Shown here piece by piece: positions 12,399-23,541 of a DNA stretch of 64,000 nucleotides (the stretch's first letter is position 1; each line of letters begins with the position of its first letter). The stretch is taken from contig KV748214.1 of assembly GCA_001692895.1 (NCBI GenBank), forward strand, positions 372,001 through 436,000, given 5' to 3'. Under the pieces are notes generated by a model. The model worked only from the letters and a program-made list of their open reading frames with translations, searched no databases and was not told the origin of the DNA. Origin of the DNA: Cenococcum geophilum 1.58. Its lineage: Eukaryota; Ascomycota; Dothideomycetes; Gloniales; Gloniaceae. Position numbers and translations under genes: made by a program.

Positions 12399-12930
12399 CG
12401 GATATTAGAGCTTATAGCGCAGCATTAGGTTTCAGCCCTTAAAGCAATCTGGATATTAAAGCTTATAGCGTAGTATTAAATCTAAATCCTTAGGGCAGTT
12501 TAAGTATTAGAGCTTATAGTATAACACTAAGTCTTAACTTTTAAATAAGCTTAAGGTTTAATATTTATAATATAGCACTAGATCTCTAATTAAAAAAAAT
12601 TCTAAAGTTTAAGATCTATAGTATAGCACTAGTTTCTAGGTAGTAGGAAATCCGGAAATCTATAATTTATAATATAGTATTAGATTTCCGCTTCTAGAGA
12701 ATCCTAAGGCTTAGGATTTAAGTTATAATACTAAATTTCCACTCTTAGAAAACTCTAAGGCTTAGAGTTTATAGGCTAATACTTAATCTCCGCCCTCTAA
12801 ACTAGGCGTAGTTTAAAATTCGCATGCTAATACCTAATCCCCGCCTTCTAAATTAGGTATAGCTTAGAATTTATAGTCTAATATTTAATCTCTACTTTTT
12901 AAACTAGGTGTAGCTTAAAACTTATGGCCT
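12399..12930 (+). repeat. Degenerate 51-base tandem array, about 11 units
   Basis: Roughly eleven imperfect units of 51 bases, an exact multiple of three. Each contains a core like TTATAGTATARCACTA followed by a variable part, and the last units share CCGCCYTCTAAAYTAGG. One frame gives a 17-residue repeat with a Ser-Pro-Pro-Ser-Lys-Leu-Gly core, broken by stops where Trp codons are likely. The units differ mostly by C/T and G/A. It was probably a coding repeat of a structural protein of a retroelement, later mutated by RIP. Confidence 0.7.
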
Positions 12931-12939
12931 AGGGGACTT

Positions 12940-13125
12940 TATAAATAGGGGGCTATAAGGACACGATTATAAAGAAGACAAATCCTTAAGGAGGTAAGGC
13001 CTTTGGGATTGTGGAGACTATATACTACAGGCACGTGCTTTTAGTATATAACTGGCAACTATCTAAGGGGTGTTTGGGGGTTATCCTAAAGGCAACCCGA
13101 GGTGACTATAATAATATCCCTTACA
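12940..13125. repeat. Gypsy-type LTR, third copy of the family at 41512 and 60333
   Basis: The segment starts TATAAATAGGGGGCTATAAG and ends CCCTTACA. It matches the LTRs at 41512-41863 and 60333-60534 along its length, including the motif AATCCTTAAGGAGGTAAGGC. The usual TG start is mutated to TA. No target duplication was found, so it may be one end of a decayed element. Confidence 0.7.
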
Positions 13126-15078
13126 CTTACCTTTTCCTAGCGTAGAGATAACGTTTATACTATTAGGTGGCAGCTGTTACTATTACTACTCTAGGTACTA
13201 TTACCACTAATATCCTAGCTTGCTACAATTTTTACAATTCCCCTTAGGTTAAACCCCTAGCGGTATTACTTCGCCCTACTATTAAGTCGCTAGCGGTGGT
13301 TTTAGAGTTTACTTTCCCTAAGTTACCTAATAGGGTAGTTTTTATATTAAGGTTATAGCGTGCCTGTTACTCCTAGCTTATAGGGCGCTTACGCTCTTCT
13401 AGTTTTTCTTTAATAGGGCAGCTAGAGAAACTAGCTAATTTTAAGTTTATAAAAATTCTTAATAGTTAGTAACTGTAAGCTGTAGTTCTAACTATAGCTT
13501 TATAAATAGATGTATTACTAAATGCTTTATATTATAAGAAGGGTTCATTTATACTTTTAAGGAGGTTAGGTAAGTAGTAAACTTATTTATAGGTTAATCG
13601 GTTTGCTATATTGCCCTTATATAAATTAAGGCTATATAGAGTTCTTAATTAATAGGACTCTTAATCTAATTAAGTAGGAATTTTATAAGATCTTTTTAGG
13701 TAAACTATATATCTAAATAGTTATCTTTATATTATAGCCAAAGGGTTCTATTAATCCCCTTTATATATTATATAGTAAACACAACTCTAGTATCTTTATT
13801 CGCGGAGGCGTTGGGTTTTAGGCGGAATATTAGCTTTAAGCTATTACGGAAGTCTTAGCGCTTTTAAATAGTTTTACCATTATATAGAGAAATCTTCTTT
13901 ATTTTAACGGCTCGTTTTAATAGAGCGCCTATTATATTAATAGCCTTTTTCTTAAGGTTTAGATATATTAAGCTACTATTTAAGTACTCTAATAGGATAC
14001 TCTAAGGTGGTAGATCTAGGTTAGGAGTAGAAGTTAATATTACCTTACTATATTAACGCCGTCTTAGTATTTCCACCTCTTTCCTAAGCAACTATAGTTT
14101 TCCTTACTCTAGGAGTTATAGCTTCTTATTCCTTAGCCGTTGTATTTTTTCCTATATAGTGTTCTTACCTATAGCTTTTAGTTCTATTTAGGATATAAGT
14201 TTACTCGCATTATTCTAGGGCCAATCCCTAGACTTAATACTACGTACTATACTAGCGTTACACCCGCGTCTCGCTATTAGGTTAATAGGCTATAATATAG
14301 TTAATAAATATAGGTCGTCTTCTTGACGGAGGACTGCCGCTATGTAATTATGGCCTTATAGACCACTATATTGCTAGGCCGCTACCCTTAAAAAGGGAGG
14401 AGAATTTAGAACTATTAGGACGCCAAGGCCCTAAGGGTATATAGCAACGTAATAATAGTAGTGGAATGCAATAGGTATCTGGTTCTTAATAAAGTAAAAC
14501 TATAAAACTAAATTCTGCTGTTCTCTAGTACGGGGTAACTACGTTTTATAGGCGCCTTGCCTATGCCTTGCCTGCGCTAAGCTAGTTACGGCAAGTGCGT
14601 CTCTATAGCCTAATACTTCCCGCTTATTTTAATTAATTGCTTAATACCTAAATTATATTATTATTTTTATAAATATTATAGTTATAGGAAATGTTATAAC
14701 TATTATAGCAAGGATATATATTATAATCTTTAAAAATAATATTGCGAATATTGCTAATATTACTAATATTGCTAATAGGGCCCTAGGCTAGTGTAGAGAA
14801 GTATATATAAGCAAATTAGCGGATTTAGCTAAAATGGCCTAGGACTAGCCCTAGGCTAGCCCTTACTACTCTCCCGTTTTCCTAACGTAGACGCTACTAT
14901 AACTAGAGTACCTTAACCCCTAAATATAGGCAGAACTAAATAATATAAACTCTTTAGACGCTAAAATATATTCTATTAACTTTATAGAACTTAACCTTAT
15001 TAATAAACTATTATGGGCAAACTGTATAGCCCTTTTTTTTATAGGAGTACTGTAAAAAGATAAAGGACGTTACTAGCC
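13126..15078. other. RIP-degraded AT-rich DNA, probable gypsy remnant
   Basis: No readable domain in most of this stretch. Near 14740-14780 there is a small run of AATATTGCT-like 9-base repeats. The right part directly precedes the gypsy integrase remnant and probably belongs to the same element, but this is not proved. Confidence 0.4.
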
Positions 15079-15080
15079 TA

Positions 15081-15360
15081 TCCCATACGCGGCTGAGAAA
15101 GGCGCAATAAAAAAGTGGCCCGTGTGCGAACACCAAAAGTCTCGCGATCGCAAGTGGGCAAGACGACGACGACCTCTAAGGACTTAGTATGGCTGTCCTC
15201 TTTATAAAATACCGCTCTGCAAACATAAGCCTTGCTAGTAGAAGCACCTCAATCGAATTAAGCCACGATAGAGTTAATATTGGGCTTTAATTTATTAGTA
15301 CAAGGTTGAATTTCAAGTCTATGCACGGGCCTTCTTATTGCGCCTCAGCCGCGTATGGGA
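15081..15360. mobile_element. MITE with TA target duplication inside a gypsy remnant
   Basis: A 280-base element with terminal inverted repeats. The left end TCCCATACGCGGCTGAG is mirrored exactly by CTCAGCCGCGTATGGGA at the right. The next inner bases (GGCGCAA / TTGCGCC) also pair after a 3-base offset on the left. TA stands on both sides (15079-15080 and 15361-15362), the target site of Tc1/mariner-type transposons. It is less AT-rich than its host, encodes no protein, and interrupts a gypsy-type remnant. Confidence 0.85.
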
Positions 15361-15363
15361 TAG

Positions 15364-15960
15364 TCCCTTAAAAATAGACTGCTTAAGCACCGCGAATAGC
15401 TAGTAGTAGTAAAAGAATAGAACTTACGGACTTGGCTTATTACTAAAGTACATACCTAGGTCTAAACGGTCTATTCTAGAAAAAATAAGACCAGTAAGAT
15501 TATTAGTAAATAATACTACTAGCCTAAAATAGTTATAGATATTAACCGTTATATACAGAACTATAATAACTGCTGTAGGTTTATAATTCTATAAGATAGG
15601 ACCCTAGGACTATTAAAACCCCTCCTAATACCCGACCGCCCTTAGTGGTATATCTTTATAGATTTTTATAAACTACCTATAGACCATAACGAATATAATA
15701 TAGTTATAATTCTAGTTAACCGCTTTAATAAGCGCCTATTCTTAATTCTCTGTTATAAGAATATTAATGCTAAAAATATGGCCTAACTGTATATCTACTA
15801 TATTTACTAAATTTACGGACCACTAAATACTATTATATCCAATTATAGGCCGCAGTTTATATTAGCCTTCTAGAACGAGTTTACTTATATCCTAGGTATT
15901 AGGCTAAAGCTCTCTATAGTATACTACCCCTAATAGACGGCCAGATAAGAGGCGTCGAAA
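15364..15960 (+). pseudogene. Ty3/gypsy integrase remnant
   Basis: The plus-strand frame reads as a gypsy integrase through few stops. A zinc-binding region ends N-N-C-C near 15565. The catalytic core has its first Asp in a stretch reading I-F-I-D-F near 15650. The second Asp position reads Y-G-P-L-N-T-I-I-S-N near 15815 with Asp changed to Asn (GAT to AAT). The third block ends at a degraded Y-Y-P-Q-stop-T-A-R-Q-E near 15945. The match then stops abruptly. It is an inactivated fragment. Confidence 0.75.
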
Positions 15961-16815
15961 AGCTTCAAATTGACTATTAGGTAAGGTTGTTCGGCAGTCT
16001 CTTTTTGATATTTAGCTGCTAAGACGGATGCACTGAATTCGGGTTAGTTGGTGGCTTAATCGTAAGCGCTAACCACCGGAATTAAAGAGACGCTATATAT
16101 ACACAACATTAATTAAGGATCTAAAGGAGTAAAAGACTCTATTACTATACTATATATAAGGGTTACTGTGAATAAATTAGGCTTGGACTGATATAACCAT
16201 CGTATAAGAAGAATTTGTTAAGGAAAGAAGAGTTTGGAATTCTCTAAAGCCGTGTAGGTATTCCTCTCCTGCTAAGACCCCTCGGTTATACGTATGTTAT
16301 ACGCTAGTCAGATTACGTAAACGTTGGTAGGCTAGCTGCTAAGTACTATTCCTGGGGTATAACCTATTACACTATATGGTAAAATTGCGATAGAAGTGGT
16401 AGCAGAGGTAATTACTTGGGTTATTTAGGCTGCTTACTAAAATTATTTATTTATCGTGCGATATTAAATTCTAAGAGCCTTATCTAAAGCCTTATTAAAT
16501 AATTAACTCAATTATAGATTCAACTAAGCTATAGTAGTAGACGCCACTAATTATAAACTACTTAACACTAAAAGGTGCACTAATCAAGAAGATTCTGATC
16601 AAGAGGCGATTTGCAACCGAACGGCCCTTAAGCTTCAGAATGCTTTGGCTATGCCTAGAATGGAAATAGCTTCTTACAGAATGTTTGTTTATCCAAAGGT
16701 TGAAAGACTCCCCTCACTGTCCCCTTGAAAAGGCCATCGTGATGGTAATTCTGGTTATCGAGTACTTACTCCAGAGTCATCAGGCCCTAAGAAACTCGAA
16801 AACAAGAACAATCTC
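15961..16815. other. Transition from transposon block to gene island
   Basis: AT-rich until about 16,560, then balanced composition begins. It contains an imperfect palindrome at 16036-16083. No coding region could be supported. Confidence 0.5.
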
Positions 16816-17007
16816 ATGACTTCCAACGGGAAAGACGTGGCTGAGGCCTCAATCATCTCCAGGGAGAAAAACTACGGCACTAATATCCTCAGAAGATCTA
16901 ACGGAAATTTACCCGACAACTGTCTCCAAATATGTGGCACAAGCGATTACGAGGCAACTCCAGGCGCCCTGCTTGTCGCCCAACGCTCGAGCACAGTTTC
17001 AATATGA
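16816..17007 (+). CDS. Small hypothetical ORF at island edge
   Basis: A 63-residue open frame with an ATG in balanced-composition DNA just inside the island. The product is hydrophilic, with no signal peptide, membrane segment or known motif (MTSNGKDVAEAS at the start). It could be an exon or relic of a larger gene cut by the transposon boundary. Chance occurrence is quite possible. Confidence 0.2.
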   Translation: MTSNGKDVAEASIISREKNYGTNILRRSNGNLPDNCLQICGTSDYEATPGALLVAQRSSTVSI

Positions 17008-17400
17008 TCGATCCCCATCCATAAGATTTTGTCAGTCTTGCTTCAAAGTACGCCAACTCAGCGCATATTCTTTCGCGGCAGCAGCCTAGATCATGGCCCG
17101 GCCCGTTGGAACAAATCCCCAGGCCAGGATAAGGTGGCTGTGCTTGGCTATTTGCTTCCGGCGATCATCGGCTATGTACATAACAAAACCAAAAATACAG
17201 CCACGGCGCCTAGTCGAAACAGCTGTGTCTCAGGGTAGCTTGCCTGTATAGTTTTGCTCCTGTAACCCTGCATTTCGTGCTGCACCGCACCGAGGATGAA
17301 CGCATATTGTAATGTCTATATACCCCGACTTCTTTTGTTTTCAGTTCAGGTAGCTCTTTCTTTTTCGGGCCTTTCTAAATCCCTTTTCCAAGTCCTCTCT

Positions 17401-19938
17401 ATGGTCGATCCACTTAGTGCTACTAGCACAGCTGCGTCGTTTATTGGCCTTGCTGGGCAGGCTGCGCAAGGCATCGCTTTCATCCTCAGCGTCATCGACG
17501 ACTTTCGCGACGCCCCACGGCTGATAATAAATCTAAAGACAAAGCTCCAAGTTCTAGAAGACACATTAACGATTCTCTCAAAAGAGCAGCCTGTTAAAGT
17601 TAGCCCACAAGCTAAGAAATGTATTACCGAAGCTGTCGAACAGTGTTGGAGTCAGATAGTTTCATTGAGGAAGCTCATTGAACGAAATGACTTTAGCAGC
17701 ATCGAGGGTGCAACAAAAAGGAGGTGGAAGCAGTTTCTTGCTGGCTCAAATAAAGCACATTTCCAGAAACGCGTTTCGGAACTAGAGACCGCGAAAACTT
17801 CCTTGGATTTGGCGATCAAGGTATACTAGCTGGCTGTTTCTGGATTTCAAGGAGATATCCTCGAGTACGTTTTGTTTCGTTATTCTTCTAGCCCTCATGT
17901 TTTTTCTTGAATGTTCGGATTGCGTAATCAGAACGATCATGTTAGTTCTGATTTCCATAGGTATATACGAGATAGCCAAGGCGAGCACGCGGATCACGTC
18001 CGTGAATCCTTGAATAGGATACACACAGGCTTATCTATCTACTCCGAGACGACGGAAAATACCTTAGCCGCCACTTCTCGCATCGAAGGAGGGGTTACGG
18101 AAATCAAAGAGGGTCTAGAAACCGTTCACCAGTCCATCGAGGGGCTAACGTCCACAATTTGCACAACAATACAATCCGAGCTGGACCACCAAATGAACAA
18201 CTTTCTTCTTTCTTGCCTTAGTCACTCTGAACTGAAGGCCTTGTTACCACATCAACAGGCCCAGACCGGTTGCATTTCGAGGGGTTTTCGGCTCCGCCTT
18301 TCCGATAGTGGGCAAGAGTTAAATAATGAAAAAACCATTGTGCTGCAGGGGCAGAAACACATAACCTCTTCAACCGATTATCAAAATTCTTCCCAAGGGT
18401 GGACTAGTAGCAACTCTGAAGGTGTTGCTGGAACGGAGCTCAGCCCTCGTCGAAAGCCCCAAACCATCTATTCTCCTACTACTAGAAAAACTGAAACGTC
18501 TAGCTACCGAATTCCGACAGTTGCTGGAATTTTACAGGCTACTACGGCCGTCACACAAATCACATGCACAATTTCTTCAAGACGAGATGCTGGGGAGAAA
18601 TCCTTTACGGAATGCCGAAGAACGCTGACATTTTTCCCTTTCTCTTGTTTCCGTCTCAAAGCATTCCGGGCTTCTTATGAATCAGTACCTAATCTCAACG
18701 ACTGCAATGTTTCTCGAAGTCTCAACTTCCGCTATTTTCACACTGTTCCATTCGACTCTTTAGGCTTCCGAAGAGCTATTAAGGGAGACTGGAAAGGGCT
18801 TCGACAACTTATTGAGGCAGGGGAAATCACGCCGCTTGATGTTGATCCAAATGGACGCGGACTCCTCGACTACTCATCAGATTTCGACAGCAATATTACA
18901 GATGAGAATCTCGAAATGATTCAGTATTTGATAGATCTAGGTGCAGATCCGTCCGGTCTGATGCCCAAGGTCCTTCAGCAATGTCAAAGCAACTCTAGTG
19001 ATTATATTTGTGGCAAATCCGAGATGGAGTTGCAGGCTTTCAATAAAATTGACGCTCTTGGAAAGCTGTTTTTGCGTGGAGCTCAGAGTGGCCCTTTCCA
19101 AGACCCCCGAAATTTACTGGAACTGTGGAAGACTTCGGGTAGTGGTAATTACATATTGCCGCTCGGGATAAACTACTTTTTGCATGAATTCTGGTCTGGC
19201 CTTGATGAGCTTGCTTACGAATACCCGGATCTAATTTTTAAGGAGATTGTATGCGTAATGAGCAAGTGTTGGGCGAATTCCGACGAGGAAGATTTCCAAA
19301 GGCGACATAATTTCAGGTTCGAAGCGCTAAAGTCTCTATGTTCAAGAGGTGTTAAGAGCCGGGTATTCGCTATAAAGAACCGTCGAACGTTGTCCCTCAA
19401 CCAGGATACCTGTTTCTGTCAAGACGCACCTAGCCATCTGCTGTTCCTCTCCCTTTGGGACGTTCGTTACTGGACATACGACGTGCTATGGCGAAATCTC
19501 ATCGATAACCATCTACGACGCACACTCGTACTTTTATTGCAAAACGGAGAAGATGCCCACATGCGCTGCTCTTGTAATTTGCCCTGGAACCAAACAGGGA
19601 GAGGGTCTCGAAGCCCAACTTGTCTTGCTGCAGAAGCAGGTCTACTTCACATCTGGGTTGATGCCTTGAAAGAAGCCGGCATCGACTCTACCGGTATTGT
19701 CGACGACTGGCTTTTAATGGGCTTTTCCGATCTCTTTCGACTTCCCGGAGACGAAGATTATAGAGCCACTAGGGAAGACTTCGGATGTAACTGCTATGAT
19801 TGTCTGAATGCATCTCAAGACTTTGCAGGAGCTCCCGACGTTGTTGCGCCGCCTCCAGACATCAAGTCTGGGTCAGCGTTGAATATGATTAAACCGTTGG
19901 CTCGCTCTGTTGGCTCTGCTCTTTCTTATATCATTTAA
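17401..19938 (+). pseudogene. HeLo-like/STAND N-terminal domain plus ankyrin-like protein, interrupted by a TAG
   Basis: Residues 1 to about 140 (MVDPLSATSTAASFIGLAGQ at the start, then a long amphipathic helical region) match the fungal N-terminal domain found in STAND and ankyrin-type proteins involved in heterokaryon incompatibility and innate-type responses. The frame meets a TAG at 17827-17829 (codon 143). Beyond it the same frame continues plausibly to a GTACGT donor after 17864. With the AG acceptor at 17960, reading phase 2 joins cleanly to a long downstream frame (17961-19938). That frame has a coiled segment, then an ankyrin-like stretch at about 18765-18960 (F-R-R-A-I-K-G-D-W-K-G-L-R-Q-L-I, later Y-L-I-D-L-G-A-D), and an unrecognised C-terminal part. 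A different frame is open and Leu-rich at 18365-18628, so a frameshift or extra introns are likely. CAG or TGG to TAG fits RIP leakage. Alternatively, two separate genes. Confidence 0.55.
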
Positions 19939-20396
19939 TTCGTTTTTGGCCGATTATATCTTAATATTCAGTCCACCACCATATGGACCACACCTCGAAT
20001 TTAGAATGTATTTTGGGTCCTTGAGACTGTCAGCTACGTGTAATTTTTTCCCTCAAAGAATAGGTGCAAGGATGACAGGAGTTTTTTGTTGCTTTGGGCT
20101 TTGTCCTCTTCAGTCTCGTTCTACCATATACCCATATTTATTACCTGTATAAAGATATCACGTGGTAACGACTACACCAACGAAAGTTTCCAGGTAAAAA
20201 TTTAAAGGGGGTTAGGGAACAGGTTAACTTGCGTCACCGCCTTCCAACTTTCAAGCCCTGCTTGCTGTGCCCCGCTTTCCTCCGATCTGAACCCCGCCAT
20301 AAATCCCAACGACACCTATACCATAGTAAAACCGTGCCTTTCAGAACGCGTGTACTGGCTTGAACTACATATTCAAAACCCGAGGTATTATCGATT
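19939..20396. other. Intergenic, promoter side of the acyl-CoA-binding protein gene
   Basis: Balanced-composition DNA between two plus-strand genes. No further gene seen. No clear TATA box before 20397. Confidence 0.5.
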
Positions 20397-21000
20397 ATGA
20401 CGAGAACAGTATCACCCGAGTTTACTGCCGCCTACGAACGCGCTTGGCACATAGACGGCGCCAATAATGAAGAGAGGCTCAACGTGAGTGCCGCGTTCCT
20501 CATTCCAACCTTGCATCATAAACATGCCACATGTCCCCAAAGAGGGCTTCGTTTCTCTTGTAAATCTTGAAACTGACGTGACCACCGCGCCTGCAGCTCT
20601 ACGCCTACGCCAAGATCGCGAAGCAAGAAGAGGACATTAAGACGGCGTCCACGCCGGGCATCTTCGACCTGACAGTGCGTTGTGCCCTCTAGCTCTCCCA
20701 TTATACCTGACATTAGCCCCCTCCTATCTGCCGTCGACGCTCCCATTCCAGCCCCTCTTGCCCCCCCTTGGTGCTGTGCCGCAGCCTCTCCTACACCCAA
20801 GCTCTCTACCCATCCCGAAACCCTCAACTGACCATATGATGTGGGTGCTATAGGCCAAAGCGAAGCGCAAGCGCTGGCAGAAGTTTGTTGACGAGGATAT
20901 CTCGCCCGAAGACGCCGAGAAGCAGTACATCGCCGCTGTCGCCGAGATGGTGGGCAAGTACGGACTGAAGGCCGACTGCCCCGAGAACCTCAAGATATAG
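20397..21000 (+). CDS. Acyl-CoA-binding protein
   Basis: Three exons, 20397-20483, 20597-20674 and 20854-21000, both introns in phase 0 (GTGAGT...CTGCAG and GTGCGT...TATAG), give 103 residues, the normal size of a free ACBP. The family's core features are present: a Leu-Tyr-Ala-Tyr-Ala-Lys helix at about residues 30-35, the Thr-Pro-Gly-Ile-Phe-Asp turn at about 48-53 (usually Lys-Pro-Gly-x-Phe-Asp), then the Ala-Lys-x-Lys-x-x-x-Trp helix and the Ala-x-x-x-Tyr-Ile-Ala-x-Val end helix. ACBPs bind long-chain acyl-CoA esters in the cytosol and carry them between synthesis, desaturation and use. The delta-9 desaturase gene, which acts on the same substrates, lies two genes away. Divergence in the N-terminal half means a specialised paralogue is possible. 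Confidence 0.85.
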
Positions 21001-21373
21001 TGGAGCCGTGTGTGAGAAGTTGCAAGCTGGGTAGGGTGGGCTAACTGTATACTGGCTAAGATGAGATGGCTTGATTGAGTTGGGCTAGACTGGAAGATCG
21101 AGGAAAGGTGGACTGGGTTGTACATGACTCCGTAACTGAAGATATTAGGCAGCTTCACACGCTGATTTTCTTCTCAAACTTTTTTTGTGAAATGCATGTG
21201 GTGCGTCTTCTTGTTTAAGTCGTACACTCTGCATATTGAGAGCTCATCAGCCCTTTCCTTCTCCTACCTGCCAGCTCATCCTTCCATCCTTCGCTCTTGT
21301 CCCACTTATCCTACCGAAGTAGCAAGCATGACACAGCCCTCCACAAGCGCATGCCAGACCAGACGCAGACCCC
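21001..21373. other. Convergent 3' intergenic region
   Basis: 3' flanks of the acyl-CoA-binding protein gene (plus) and tdp1 (minus). No gene supported. Confidence 0.5.
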
Positions 21374-23541
21374 TCACCTCCACACTCCCCCCCTCCAATC
21401 CGGCTCCTCATGCACCGCGGTCGCGCACCACGGCACATCATCCCTCGCATACGGCGTGAGCGGGAGGTCATATGGCAAGCGCAACCCAACCAGCGTGTCG
21501 AACCGCCCCGAACCAGCCATCCTACCACCACCTCCCCCTCCCTCAGCCGCTCCCACCGCCTCATCCCCATCGCCATCCATATCCACCCCACCCCCAGCCC
21601 TCCCCCCTCCCTCGGCCCCAGGCCAATCCCCCCCAAAAACCGGCACCATCCCCACCTCCCCCTCGCCAGCACCCCGGTCCGCAAACAGCGCCGGCCACAC
21701 CAGCACCCCGACTTCCCAGCTGCACACCCTGACGACGCCATCGACGCCCTCCAGCGCGCCCCACGCCTGCGTCGAGAGGTTCGCGCTCGACGTTAGCGCC
21801 CAGTCGATCGAGGTCGCCGCGGCGGAGGAGAAGCGGACGTAGGTTTTGATGTGGGGGGCTGCCGCGCCGCGGAGGGCTCGCGAGGGGGCTGGGGCGGCGG
21901 GGCTGGAGATGGAGGGAGGGTTAGGGGGTTCGGCCTCGGGATGGAGGGAGGGGGGTTTGGCTGAGGAAGGGGCGGCGGAGGACCAGCGGCAGAGGAGCGG
22001 GCGCAGGTAGCGGAGCTGGGCTTGGTGGGCGACGGAGTGCAGTTTTAGGTGGATGGAGGCGCCGGATGCGTAGCCGTCTAGCGAGTGGCGGATCTCGTGG
22101 GCGGTGGGGAAGATGAGGTGGAGGGCTGGAGGTGGGGGTGGGGTTACGGTTGCGGTTGCGGTTTTGGTTGTCTTTGCGTGCGCAGTCCCTTTTGCAGTCC
22201 CCTTCGCACTTGCACTCGCACTCACCTTCTCCTTTGAATCCCTGCTCCCGCTCCCGATCCCGGCTCCCCCACTAGATCGCTCTGCGTCCTCCCCAATGTT
22301 GGCGCCGTTCGCGGAGCCAGAGCTAGGCGCGTGGCGTGCCAAAACAGACCGAAAGAAGCCAAGCCACCTATCCGTCGTCCCCAGCGTCGCGATCGACGAG
22401 ACCTGCATGACGACACTGGCAGGTTCATTCTGCGGCGCAACAGGCACGCAGTCCAAGATCTCGCGCAAGCCGGGCCAGCCCCACGCCGTGTATCTTCCAG
22501 GGTCCGCCGCCGCGAGCCGCACGCGCGAGGGCACGGATGCCAGGAAGGCGGCGCGGACGGGCGAGAAGTCGTAGTGCTGCAGCTGGGACGTCAGGGCGCG
22601 GAGGCGGGAGCCGTAGGCGGAGAGGTAGCGGAGGAGGTCGGATTTGAAGCGGGGGCCGGAGCCGATGGGTTGGGGTTTGGAAAAGGAGGGTGCTGGTGCC
22701 GATGCCGATGCCGATATTGAGGATGGGGCCAGGAGCGGGAGCAGCGGCGAGCGCCAGACGGCCTGGGTTAGGTTGGCCCAGTCCTGCGGGATCATGTTGG
22801 CGGTGTGGATAACTATCTGGGCGGCGTCGTCGTGGCGGATCAGGATCATCATTTTACAGTGGTGCGTGCCGAAGGGTTCGGGCATGTGGGCAGTGATAAG
22901 CTGGATATTGGGGTAACGTTTGGAGGATTCCTGGGTGAAATGGCGGTTAGGAGGTTGAGATATGGTTAGAATTAGAGAGTACCTCTAGTCTGAGACGGCG
23001 CGTGTCCTCTTTTTTCCAGGAGCCGTGGATTACTTTGACTTGGGCTATGCCGCGTACATCTTCATCTAATGCGCCCCTGGATGCCCTATGAGTTTAGTGA
23101 TTGTGATTTATTGAAATTGATTAAGTGCTTAATAATGACTGACATGAGAAAATTAAGGTCGAAGAGATAATTGAACTGCCAGCACTCCTTAATCATAGGG
23201 TCACCAAGGATATCTTTTAACTCAAGCGTATCGACATTATGATCAGCCGGTAGATCACGTATGCGCGTGAGTTGGATTGGCGAAGGTAGTATCTTGCAAC
23301 CTCTTTTCTTGTTCTCGCTCTTGTACTCTGTAATAGTACAGCTTGCGAGTGGGGCTGAAGAAGTAGAATTTGCTGGTTTTCCGGCCGGGGGACTGATTGC
23401 ACGATCCAAGGATTTTAGAGGTGACCTTGTATAAGTAGGAACAGTATGCTTTGATTTGGAAGCCGTTTTTGAGTCACGATTAAGATCCAGTCTTGGTCGT
23501 TTAGCAACAGGACCGTCTTGAAGAGAGTCTTCAGAATCCAT
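21374..23541 (-). CDS. tdp1: Tyrosyl-DNA phosphodiesterase 1
   Basis: Exons on the minus strand are 23541-23144, 23085-22983 and 22930-21374 (phases 2 and 0), giving 685 residues. Both catalytic HKN motifs of the family are present. The first is H191-C-K193 with N212 (I-V-I-H-T-A-N). The second is H527-I-K529 with N551 (T-S-S-A-N-L-S, followed by T-Q-A-W-G-A-L). The region around D-E-D-V-R-G-I-A-Q-V-K-V-I-H-G-S-W encoded by exon 2 is also typical. The enzyme removes covalent topoisomerase I peptides and other 3' adducts from DNA in the nucleus, and a basic K-R-P-R-L near residue 14 may be a nuclear signal. Two low-complexity Ser/Ala/Gly/Pro insertions, at about residues 370-432 and 484-524, lengthen it beyond the usual roughly 600. 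The start was chosen as the first ATG of the open frame. Confidence 0.93.

Noticed and set aside
17782..17960. Intron with donor directly after codon 140 (GTATACTAG) of the HeLo-like gene
   Set aside because: No acceptor downstream restores the long frame in the phase required. The donor at 17865 does so exactly, at the cost of an in-frame TAG.
21187..22916. Several plus-strand open frames opposite tdp1
   Set aside because: They are shadows caused by the GC-rich low-complexity coding sequence of tdp1 exon 3. The minus strand carries the catalytic motifs.
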